The notes under the pieces are model-generated. The model was not told the DNA's origin. It saw only the letters and a program-made list of their open reading frames with translations, and searched no databases. The translations under genes and the position numbers were made by a program. Below, piece by piece: positions 1 through 4,801 of a stretch of 24,938 nt of DNA. The first letter of the stretch is position 1. Each line of letters begins with the position of its first letter. Source of the stretch: a virus; the IMG/VR virus record IMGVR_UViG_3300015360_000187, positions 1 through 24,938 of that record; one strand, given 5' to 3'.

Positions 1-614
1 CGCACGCAGCGTGTCGCACGCAGCGCACGCAGCGTGTCGCACGCAGCGCACGCAGCGCACGCAGCGTGTCGCACGCAGCGCACGCAGCGTGTCGCACGCA
101 GCGCACGCAACGTGTCGCACGCAGCGTGTCGCACGCAGCGCACGCAGCGTGGCGCACGCAGCGTGGCGCACGCAGCGCACGCAGCGTGGCGCACGCAGCG
201 CACGCAGCGTGTCGCACGCAACGTGTCGCACGCAGCGCACGCAGCGCACGCAACGTGTCGCACGCAGCGTGTCGCACGCAGCGCACGCAGCGTGGCGCAC
301 GCAGCGTGGCGCACGCAGCGCACGCAACGTGTCGCACGCAGCGCACGCAACGTGTCGCACGCAACGTGTCGCACGCAGCGCACGCAGCGTGTCGCACGCA
401 GCGCACGCAGCGTGTCGCACGCAGCGCACGCAGCGTGGCGCACGCAGCGCACGCAGCGTGGCGTACGCAGCGTGTCGCACGCAGCGCACGCAGCGTGTCG
501 CACGCAGCGCACGCAGCGTGTCGCACGCAGCGTGTCGCACGCAGCGTGTCGCACGCAGCGCACGCAGCGTGTCGCACGCAGCGTGTCGCACGCAGCGTGT
601 CGCACGCAGCGTGT
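1..614. repeat. Two-letter tandem array: 51 nonamers and 31 pentamers
   Basis: The whole stretch parses without remainder into a 9-bp unit (CGCACGCAG, with the last base A in several copies and one CGTACGCAG) and a 5-bp unit (CGTGT, or CGTGG in a minority). There are 51 nonamers in runs of one to three, each run ended by one pentamer, 31 runs in all (51x9 + 31x5 = 614). Every nonamer-pentamer junction makes a CACGC-A-GCGTG dyad, and every CGTGT-nonamer junction makes GCGTG-TCG-CACGC. The array starts at the window edge and may extend further. All three forward frames are open through it because the units contain no stop triplets, so the open frames are not evidence of coding. A partition site, origin or protein-binding array is an inference from its position beside a ParB-like gene. 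Confidence 0.95.
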
Positions 615-664
615 TGTTGTTTCTGCCGTATTACGCGACGGCGAGGCGCGGGGATTTGATCCCT

Positions 665-698
665 TTGGCAGCACGTAGCGTGCTCCGTGCTACGTAGC
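665..698. repeat. Dispersed repeat copy with AGCACG-TAG-CGTGCT dyad, next to the stop of the ParB-like gene
   Basis: A 25-base segment (665-689) recurs exactly at 2786-2810. It contains the perfect dyad AGCACG-TAG-CGTGCT (670-684). Just beyond the 3' end of the leftward gene, CGTAGC (674-679) and GCTACG (689-694) can also pair, and GGGAT-TTG-ATCCC lies at 651-663. These could form a weak terminator for the leftward gene, but no T-run follows, so protein binding is equally possible. Confidence 0.6.
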
Positions 699-699
699 G

Positions 700-1935
700 T
701 TACTTCTTGCTGCTGCTGCTGCCTTCGGCAGCAAGGATCTTCTGCCTGTTGGCTTCCGCCTCGGCCGCGGCCGCGTTGTGGATGGCCTTAACCTCGGTGG
801 CGTAAGACGCCTGGGCAGCCTTGAGGACACCGATGGCCGAGGAAGCGTCGACGTCGACGCTCATCGCCAGTTCGATGGCCTTGAACATGCGCTCGACGCG
901 CAGGATGATATCGCCGCCGACGTAACCAGCGACACGCTCCGTCACGTTGAGGAGGATCGGAGCGCTCTTGGAGAAGTTGAGGGTGACGCCACCCAGCTGC
1001 TCCAGCTCCTTGGCGTTCATCCGGCCCTTGCCAGCCTCACGTCCGCCCTGGATATCCTTGCCGTGGGCGATCCGATTGCCCAGGACACCCGTGACCAGTT
1101 CCGAGTCGGGGAGCTCGGTGGCCAGGACCGCGAAGTCGGCCGGCGGGTTGGCCAGGTCGGGCCGACGCCGCTTGTCCGACTTCCAGTGCTTCACCGTGTC
1201 GATGAGTTCACGGTACGAGATCGAGTGACCCTTGTCGGGGCCGAAGCCGTCGAAGAACGCCTGGCGCGCACGCGGGTGAGCCATCGATAGCTCCTTGCCC
1301 ACCTGCACGGGCCCCTGCTTCTGACCCCCCTTGGACTTGCCCCAGAGATCGTCGTCCTTCACGCCCGGCTTGAGACGGATGCCATCCTTGTCACGGATGA
1401 TCGCCGTCTCGGGCGCGGCGGTGAAGAACTGGAGCGCGCGCTCCAGCCCCATCCCGGCGAGGTGCTCCACGTAAGACTCGTCGGGCCGAGCGATCCACCG
1501 GAGCATCGACTGCTTGTAGTAGTCAGCCTCCGTGAACGGCGCGGTGCTCCGAGACGCTCGGTTGAGGATCTCCTGGCGCTGGTCGTCGGTGAGGGTGGGG
1601 TAGATGGCCACCTTCACCCTGACCTTGCCCCAGAGCTCGGGCATCTCCTTCGCCAGCTGCGCCAGGACGGTCAGTCGACCGTTACCGTCGAGGAGGGAGG
1701 AAGCCCCCTCCTCGGCGCTGGGCAGCGGACCGGCGTCCGGGACGAAGCCACGGTGGATCATCTCCTCCCTGATGGAGTTGACGAACCAGTTCTTACCGGC
1801 GGCACGTGCAACGTTCTCCTGCCCGAGGCTGGAGAACGTCGCGACGAGATCGGAGGCCTTCAGGTCGATGACCTTCGGGGTCGGGATGTGGACGCCGCCG
1901 GACAGCTGACCGGTCGGCACGTTCTTGGAACTCAT
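700..1935 (-). CDS. ParB-like (ParBc-fold) domain protein
   Basis: A 411-residue protein. The ATG at 1935 is preferred because AAGGTGA sits five bases upstream; a GTG nine bases further out is possible. Residues about 78-120 resemble the ParB N-terminal nuclease/CTPase-like fold: LLDGNGRLTVLAQL (D83-G84-N85-G86-R87), then a beta-strand-like VRVKVAIYP, then TDDQRQEILNRASRSTAPFT, matching the usual '..R...PL' stretch after the DG-R box. The rest is not recognised. The C terminus is Ala/Glu-rich and ends in a serine run encoded by a short triplet repeat. It stands alone on the minus strand, immediately beside the 614-bp repeat array, with a 16-bp palindrome 36 bases before its start. A partition or DNA-binding role is inferred; phage ParBc proteins can also be nucleases or modification-linked. 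Confidence 0.55.
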   Translation of the reverse strand: MSSKNVPTGQLSGGVHIPTPKVIDLKASDLVATFSSLGQENVARAAGKNWFVNSIREEMIHRGFVPDAGPLPSAEEGASSLLDGNGRLTVLAQLAKEMPELWGKVRVKVAIYPTLTDDQRQEILNRASRSTAPFTEADYYKQSMLRWIARPDESYVEHLAGMGLERALQFFTAAPETAIIRDKDGIRLKPGVKDDDLWGKSKGGQKQGPVQVGKELSMAHPRARQAFFDGFGPDKGHSISYRELIDTVKHWKSDKRRRPDLANPPADFAVLATELPDSELVTGVLGNRIAHGKDIQGGREAGKGRMNAKELEQLGGVTLNFSKSAPILLNVTERVAGYVGGDIILRVERMFKAIELAMSVDVDASSAIGVLKAAQASYATEVKAIHNAAAAEAEANRQKILAAEGSSSSKK

Positions 1936-1970
1936 CTTCGTCACCTTCTGCCACGAGAGTGGCGCCTGTT

Positions 1971-1986
1971 AGGAGCACGTGCTCCT
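1971..1986. promoter_or_regulatory. Perfect 16-bp palindrome upstream of the ParB-like gene
   Basis: AGGAGCACGTGCTCCT is a perfect palindrome with the same GCACG/CGTGC core found in the other dyads of the non-coding region. It lies 36-51 bases before the ATG at 1935, a normal place for an operator. No convincing -35/-10 pair was found on the minus strand between 1940 and 2100. Confidence 0.5.
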
Positions 1987-2228
1987 GGGGGGATGTGTGG
2001 CACAGGTTTTGGGCAAACTCCGTGCCGATCTTGAACTTCCTGTAACGAATGGCACGCGCATTGCTTGTCGGGCGTGCATTGCTTGAACTGCGTTAGCTGC
2101 CCGTGGTTGCTTCGGGGTCCGACCCGGCACGTTGTCCACGGGGTGGGTGCTGCGTCGAACGTTGGACCGCGGGGCGACGTTTGGCACGGTGTGCTCTAGC
2201 AGCGGCACGCCGCTACGTGGCCGGCGTG
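1987..2228. other. Non-coding stretch with short direct repeats
   Basis: No open frame here has a credible ribosome site. GCATTGCTTG occurs at 2058-2067 and 2076-2085 (18-bp spacing). A 23-base segment at 2196-2218, carrying AGCGGC-AC-GCCGCT, recurs exactly at 3012-3034. TGTGGCACAGGTTTTGGGC-like sequence near 2004 resembles sequence around 4703-4720. The repeats suggest a control or replication region rather than a lost gene. Confidence 0.5.
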
Positions 2229-2297
2229 CCAAGTGTCACCAAAGTGTCAGAACAACATAACTCCAATGTTTCTGTCTGACACTTTGGTGACACTTGG
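2229..2297. repeat. Perfect 23-bp inverted repeat with duplicated AGTGTCA
   Basis: Arms at 2229-2251 and 2275-2297 are perfectly complementary, separated by 23 bases. Each arm contains AGTGTCA twice in the same direction (AAGTGTCACC then AAAGTGTCAG on the left), so the structure holds four copies in a two-plus-two mirror arrangement. It could be a cooperative operator or an extended cruciform. It lies just ahead of a second hairpin and a promoter-like sequence. Confidence 0.85.
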
Positions 2298-2311
2298 TTT
2301 CAGCAATGCGC

Positions 2312-2335
2312 GTGCCAGGACGTAACCCCTGGCAC
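2312..2335. repeat. 8-bp stem hairpin GTGCCAGG/CCTGGCAC
   Basis: GTGCCAGG (2312-2319) and CCTGGCAC (2328-2335) are perfectly complementary around an 8-base loop, ACGTAACC. The loop-and-stem sequence GGACGTAACCCCTGGCA occurs again near 4371-4387. No T-run follows on either strand, so a terminator is not favoured. Confidence 0.5.
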
Positions 2336-2343
2336 CGTGCCGG

Positions 2344-2373
2344 TTGACCCGTGCCAGTGCTGTCCCCTATACT
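2344..2373 (+). promoter_or_regulatory. Candidate sigma70 promoter, rightward
   Basis: TTGACC (2344-2349) and TATACT (2368-2373) are separated by 18 bases, five of six matches at each box. The promoter faces a region without a credible gene: no ribosome site fits the open frames from 2344 to 2589. If active it would make a short transcript antisense to the 69-aa gene at 2523-2732, perhaps a regulatory RNA. No -10 extension was seen. Confidence 0.4.
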
Positions 2374-2385
2374 CTTTCATGTTCT

Positions 2386-2404
2386 CTTCTTCTTCTTCTT
2401 CTTC
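2386..2404. repeat. CTT microsatellite (six units)
   Basis: Six CTT triplets plus a C follow shortly after the candidate promoter. No gene uses them; reading frames through the tract give only Phe, Leu or Ser runs. Confidence 0.85.
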
Positions 2405-2498
2405 AAAGGAAAAAGAGTAGAACCAGGCACTCAGCACGTGGGCTGGATGTTGCCCACTATGTGTGCCACAGCTGGAAAATACGGTGGTTCCGTTGCAA

Positions 2499-2514
2499 CG
2501 TGCTCCGTAGCACG
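2499..2514. promoter_or_regulatory. CGTGCT-CCGT-AGCACG dyad after the stop of the 69-aa gene
   Basis: A perfect 6-bp inverted repeat of the same hexamer seen at 670 and 2791, but in the everted order. It lies 9-24 bases beyond the leftward stop codon and could form a short hairpin. There is no T-run on the minus strand, so it is a weak terminator candidate or a protein site. Confidence 0.4.
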
Positions 2515-2522
2515 GTCCGCCG

Positions 2523-2732
2523 CTACCGAGCCTTCATGCAGCGCTCACCGTTTGAGATCGCGTCGGACACGCGTGCCATGACAGCCTGAGTGTCGCTGCG
2601 TGCCTGAGTGTCGCTGCGTGCCTGAGTGTCGCTGGACATGTCTGCCAGGCGGCAGGCGGCAGCCCGCACGTCGAGACAGAAGGGACAGATGCACTCTTGT
2701 GGAAACTCGAGCGTGAGAATCTTCGGCTTCAT
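2523..2732 (-). CDS. Small Cys-rich protein with in-frame hexapeptide repeats, unknown function
   Basis: A 69-residue product. The ATG at 2732 follows AGGAGG at seven bases, much stronger than the longer in-frame extensions upstream. CICPFC (C14, C16, C19) plus C27 suggests a small metal-binding or disulphide site. Residues about 36-53 are SDTQAR repeated nearly three times, encoded by an 18-bp tandem repeat at 2585-2634. Not recognised. It is probably a leftward early gene, the fourth after the three tandem promoters. The repeat is likely a recent slippage expansion, since its DNA shares GTGTCGC and CTGCGTG with the array at 1-614. Confidence 0.65.
   Translation of the reverse strand: MKPKILTLEFPQECICPFCLDVRAAACRLADMSSDTQARSDTQARSDTQAVMARVSDAISNGERCMKAR
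2585..2634. repeat. 18-bp tandem repeat inside the 69-aa gene
   Basis: CCTGAGTGTCGCTGCGTG occurs at 2585-2602 and 2603-2620, and its first 14 bases again at 2621-2634. The period is a multiple of three, so the reading frame is kept. Confidence 0.95.
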
Positions 2733-2760
2733 TGAATCCTCCTGTTGGCTGCCATCTGGC

Positions 2761-2861
2761 AGCGTGCTGCACGCTTGTCGGCTCCTTGGCAGCACGTAGC
2801 GTGCTCCGTGTTCCGTAGCGGCGTGCGATTGCCGTCGCCATCCTATGACGCACTGCGTCAT
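2761..2861. promoter_or_regulatory. Cluster of three palindromes upstream of the 69-aa gene
   Basis: Within 130 bases upstream of the minus-strand ATG at 2732 lie AGCGTGC-T-GCACGCT (2761-2775), AGCACG-TAG-CGTGCT (2791-2805, part of the 25-base repeat also at 665-689) and ATGACGCA-C-TGCGTCAT (2845-2861). The first two use the CGTG/CACG half-site; the third is a different 17-base dyad. They look like operators. No strong minus-strand promoter was found: TTGGAC followed by TATAGG at 19 bases, near 2895-2920, is the best and is poor. Confidence 0.5.
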
Positions 2862-3047
2862 TGCGCGCCCGGCATCGCATCTCCAAGGCCCTATATGACT
2901 GAATTTTTTTTTAAGTCCAAGGCACTAGGCAAAATATGGGCTTGACGAGGGTCGCACTCGCCAAGGCACTAGGACGCACCCCGGGGGTGCGGCCTTTGCC
3001 AAGCCACGCCGCTAGCAGCGGCACGCCGCTACGTCTGTCCTCTACAG
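2862..3047. other. Non-coding spacer between small leftward genes
   Basis: No gene is supported. It holds a run of nine T at 2905-2913 and the second copy (3012-3034) of the 23-base repeat also at 2196-2218. The only open frames have no ribosome site. Confidence 0.45.
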
Positions 3048-3152
3048 TCACGGACGGCCTTGGGCTTGGGCTCGCAGCACGTGGTCCCATCGGTTGTGTG
3101 TTTCGTGCACCCAGATGATGCAGGTGTCTCCGATTTTCACAGTGTCGTTCAT
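3048..3152 (-). CDS. 34-aa small protein, unknown function
   Basis: The ATG at 3152 follows GGGAGG at four bases, the main reason for calling this short gene. The product begins MNDTVKIGDTCIIWVHETHN and ends RAQAQGRP. The 'RWDH' near residue 21 recalls 'GWDH' in the 78-aa product at 3627-3863, but the similarity is too short to mean homology. A weak promoter (TTGAAA at 3212-3207, poor -10) overlaps the end of the preceding gene; read-through from the three upstream promoters is as likely. Confidence 0.5.
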   Translation of the reverse strand: MNDTVKIGDTCIIWVHETHNRWDHVLRAQAQGRP

Positions 3153-3208
3153 AAGTCCTCCCAACAAGATTTGACCTAGGCTCATGTAGGAGAGTAGTGT
3201 TGGCGATT

Positions 3209-3373
3209 TCAAGGGCTTTTTTGCGTCGCCGCATCGGCGGGCGGCTCGTGAAGGGCGAGCTCAAGGCGCGCGAGCACGAGCAGGCGGCCCAGGCGCGCGC
3301 ACAGCGCGTCCGGGCACGCACCGGCGAGCGGCCGCAGAGCGTGGCCGCAGAGCGCGCAGGCTGGCCGGGTCAT
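3209..3373 (-). CDS. 54-aa zinc-ribbon-like protein
   Basis: It starts at an ATG that overlaps the stop of the upstream gene (ATGA at 3373-3370) and runs 54 residues. The pattern C6-x2-C9-x10-C20-x4-C25 (CALC near the start, CPDALC later) fits a small zinc-binding fold. The second half is Leu/Ala/Arg-rich (GRLLVLARLELAL), probably a helix. Function unknown; small phage proteins of this type often bind host factors, but nothing here identifies a target. Translation is probably coupled to the upstream gene. Its DNA is very GC-rich, like the two genes before it. Confidence 0.55.
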   Translation of the reverse strand: MTRPACALCGHALRPLAGACPDALCARLGRLLVLARLELALHEPPADAATQKSP

Positions 3374-3630
3374 GGCCCCGCCTCGTCGTCCAGCACCCGA
3401 GCGTAGCCCTCCCCGTCGTAGCGATAGACGGCGCTAGCCTCGTAGTCACCGATCGCGTCGAGCATGAGCTCACGCGCTCGCGTGAGCTCGCCCGGCTCGC
3501 AGAAGCGGACGACGTGCGGGCCCGGGGGCCGCGCCTCGACGGCCCCCGTCAGGTCGCAGCGCGATCCGAGCGCTGCGGGCCACGCGAGCACGACCAGGTG
3601 GCCGGGCACGCCGCGCCAGGCCGCGGTCAC
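3370..3630 (-). CDS. 86-aa protein of unknown function
   Basis: It starts at a GTG inside the GTGA overlap with the 78-aa gene upstream and ends in the ATGA overlap with the 54-aa gene downstream, so the three are translationally coupled. The sequence looks like a genuine soluble alpha/beta protein (PGHLVVLAWPAALGS near the start; FCEPGELTRARELMLDAIGD at about 43-62, likely a helix; EGYARVLDDE near the end). No family recognised. A longer reading of the same frame begins upstream of the coupled start but runs antisense-like low-complexity Arg/Gly sequence, so it was not used. Confidence 0.6.
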   Translation of the reverse strand: MTAAWRGVPGHLVVLAWPAALGSRCDLTGAVEARPPGPHVVRFCEPGELTRARELMLDAIGDYEASAVYRYDGEGYARVLDDEAGP

Positions 3631-3863
3631 GAGCGCACCTCGGCCGTCGCGACCACGTAGTCGCCGCGCACGTCGCCCGTGTGGACGTGGCTCCCAACCT
3701 CGGTCAGCGTGTGCGCCACGCCGTCGACGTCGACCTGGTCGCCCGTGGCGTGGTCCCACCCGTGAGCGTCGACGTAGACGTCGGGGTTGCCCTCGACCCT
3801 GGCCCGAGCGTGCTCGTAGAGCCGGATCGAGACCTGTGAGAGGCTGACGATGTGAGCGGTCAT
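3627..3863 (-). CDS. 78-aa protein of unknown function, first gene of the leftward cluster
   Basis: The ATG at 3863 follows AGGAGG at seven bases. The product is acidic with many His and Asp (VDAHGWDHATGDQVDVDG at about 31-48; GSHVHTGDVRGDY near 57-69) and may be an all-beta protein; metal binding is possible but unproven. It is the first gene after three tandem minus-strand promoters and overlaps the next gene by GTGA. Not recognised. Confidence 0.65.
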   Translation of the reverse strand: MTAHIVSLSQVSIRLYEHARARVEGNPDVYVDAHGWDHATGDQVDVDGVAHTLTEVGSHVHTGDVRGDYVVATAEVRS

Positions 3864-3919
3864 GGCGGATCCTCCTGAGGCGCACCGTGTCGGCTCTTTG
3901 CCGAGCACGTTGCGCTCAT

Positions 3920-3948
3920 AGTCTATCAGTGTGTGGTGTCCGTGTCAA
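3920..3948 (-). promoter_or_regulatory. Leftward sigma70 promoter, proximal
   Basis: On the minus strand TTGACA (3948-3943) and TAGACT (3925-3920) are 17 bases apart. AAAAAGCCC lies just upstream of the -35 box. It points at the 78-aa gene starting at 3863. Confidence 0.75.
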
Positions 3949-3999
3949 GGGCTTTTTCTTGGCGCAGTCGCAACGTGCTCGGCTCCTCGTTGCGCTCAT

Positions 4000-4028
4000 A
4001 TTCTATCAGTGTGTGGTCGCGTTGTCAA
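4000..4028 (-). promoter_or_regulatory. Leftward sigma70 promoter, middle
   Basis: On the minus strand TTGACA (4028-4023) and TAGAAT (4005-4000) are 17 bases apart, the best match of the three. It is a near copy of the proximal promoter, 80 bases upstream. Confidence 0.78.
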
Positions 4029-4108
4029 GGGCTTTTTCTTGACGCCACGTGGCGTCAGGCGAGGCACACCGTGTCGGCCCTCGCCGAGCACGCTGCGCTT
4101 GTGTAGAG

Positions 4109-4137
4109 AGTATAGCGGTCCTAGGTCGAGCCGTCAA
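4109..4137 (-). promoter_or_regulatory. Leftward sigma70 promoter, distal
   Basis: On the minus strand TTGACG (4137-4132) and TATACT (4114-4109) are 17 bases apart. It keeps the GCCCTTGAC context, but the spacer differs from the other two promoters. Confidence 0.7.
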
Positions 4138-4185
4138 GGGCAAAATCCACTCTTTCTACCCTGGGGGTCTTGAGCGTTGCGCCAC

Positions 4186-4421
4186 AAGGACTTACGACGT
4201 TCGACGTGACGCACGGCGGGTGTGAACAACGTGTATACATACGTATGTGTCCCTGGGCGGTAGGGTGTCATCTTGACACCCTAACGTGCCCCTAACGGGC
4301 TCGTTCGGGTGTCATCTTGACACCCTAACGTGCCCCTAACGGGCGGATTCGCTCGTTAGGGACACGTTAGGGACGTAACCCCTGGCAGGGTCAGATGTTA
4401 CGTCGAACGTCGTAAGTCCTT
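4186..4421. repeat. 236-bp element bounded by perfect 22-bp inverted repeats
   Basis: Arms at 4186-4207 and 4400-4421 (core CTTACGACGTTCGACGT on the left) are exact reverse complements. Inside lie the palindrome ACATACGTATGT (4237-4248), the duplicated operator module (4263-4344) and an inverted half-copy (4354-4372). No open frame is supported. It could be a miniature mobile element, an origin, or a symmetric control region; the lack of a visible flanking target duplication argues mildly against a transposon. Confidence 0.7.
4261..4372. promoter_or_regulatory. Operator-like modules GGGTGTCA-TCT-TGACACCC
   Basis: A 38-bp module occurs exactly twice (4263-4300 and 4307-4344, 44-bp period). 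Each begins with the dyad GGGTGTCA-TCT-TGACACCC, extended to 10-bp arms in the first copy (4261-4283), followed by two CCCTAACG half-sites. CGTTAGGGACACGTTAGGG (4354-4372) is the same CCCTAACG pair inverted, with one change. TTGACA appears inside each dyad but no -10 box is correctly placed, so binding sites are favoured over promoters. The GTGTCA core also occurs in the 2229-2297 inverted repeat. Confidence 0.65.
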
Positions 4422-4445
4422 TGGCGGCGGGGCGGGGAGTGTGTC

Positions 4446-4687
4446 GCCAAAGGGCCACGCCACTTTGTCGCCAAAGCAAAGAAGCTTCACGCCAATTGTA
4501 ACGCCACGCCACTTAACCGTTCAAAGCAAAGAAGCTTCACGCCAAAGGGCCACGCCACTTTGTCGCCAAAGCAAAGAAGCTTCACGCCAAAGGGCCACGC
4601 CACTTTGTCGCCAAAGCAAAAAAAATATTTTTCACGACGCTTGCGAAGCAAGCGTCTTAACCGTTCAAAGCAAAGAAGCTTCACGCC
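4446..4687. repeat. 45-bp iteron-like repeats with AT-rich tract
   Basis: CAAAGCAAAGAAGCTTCACG begins at 4472, 4522, 4567 and 4666, with a variant interrupted by an A/T tract at 4612. The units 4522-4566 and 4567-4611 are identical. A 32-base stretch starting CTTAACCGTTCAAAGC is shared between 4512 and 4656. GAAGCTTC is a perfect palindrome in each. The variant carries the AT-rich 4613-4632. Iterons beside an AT-rich tract suggest a replication origin, but this is inference. Confidence 0.75.
4636..4656. repeat. 9-bp stem hairpin GACGCTTGC/GCAAGCGTC
   Basis: Perfect 9-bp stem around a GAA loop. Read leftward it is followed, about ten bases later, by a run of eight T, a little far for a standard intrinsic terminator; read rightward no T-run follows. 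It could end leftward transcription or be part of the origin-like region. Confidence 0.45.
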
Positions 4688-4702
4688 GATGCGCAGCCGA
4701 GT

Positions 4703-4800
4703 TTGGCACACGTTTTGGCCCAAAAGATGCCCAAAAGGGGTTCCGCACCGTTGTATGTGAAGAACCCCTGGCACATTAGTTGCCCAAAAGGTGTGCCACA
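4703..4800 (+). promoter_or_regulatory. Leader of the rightward operon with repeated GCCCAAAAG and a sigma54-like sequence
   Basis: GCCCAAAAG occurs at 4718, 4729 and 4782. GGGGTTC (4737-4743) and GAACCCC (4762-4768) form a 7-bp stem. TGGCACA-TTAG-TTGCC (4769-4784) matches the sigma54 -24/-12 pattern with GG and GC ten bases apart. Its predicted start near 4795 would leave out the AAGGTG ribosome site (4788-4793), so the match may be chance. No sigma70 promoter stands out for this large operon. Confidence 0.3.
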
Positions 4801-4801
4801 C

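Larger units (their letters stand above)
3909..4045. repeat. Promoter-containing direct repeat, 80-bp period
   Basis: Segments 3909-3965 and 3989-4045 are nearly identical (about 57 bases each) and each carries a complete leftward promoter. The third promoter (4109-4137) shares only the box sequences and the flanking CCCTTGAC. A tandem promoter duplication is the simplest reading. Confidence 0.9.

Noticed and set aside
1-614. CRISPR array
   Set aside because: Units are 9 and 5 bp with no unique spacers and no cas genes.
11-697. Three overlapping forward open frames of 197-228 codons across the repeat array
   Set aside because: The repeat words contain no stop triplets and the 5-bp word shifts frame, so all forward frames are open by composition. 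No ribosome site, and the products are pure repeats.
1969-2232. 87-codon minus-strand frame
   Set aside because: No ribosome site, Arg/Pro-rich random-looking product, and it overlaps palindromes and repeats.
2344-2589. Rightward frames with Leu or Phe runs from the CTT tract
   Set aside because: No ribosome site; the hydrophobic run is only the microsatellite and the rest is antisense to the 69-aa gene.
2911-3321. 136-codon minus-strand frame
   Set aside because: It overlaps the 54-aa and 34-aa genes in another frame, has no ribosome site and lacks protein-like sequence.
4273-4345. TTGACA boxes as rightward promoters
   Set aside because: The sequence 16-18 bases downstream is GC-rich with no -10 match; TTGACA is just part of the palindrome.
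4261-4372. Short CRISPR-like repeat pair
   Set aside because: Only two copies with a 6-bp gap; the palindrome and half-sites fit operators.
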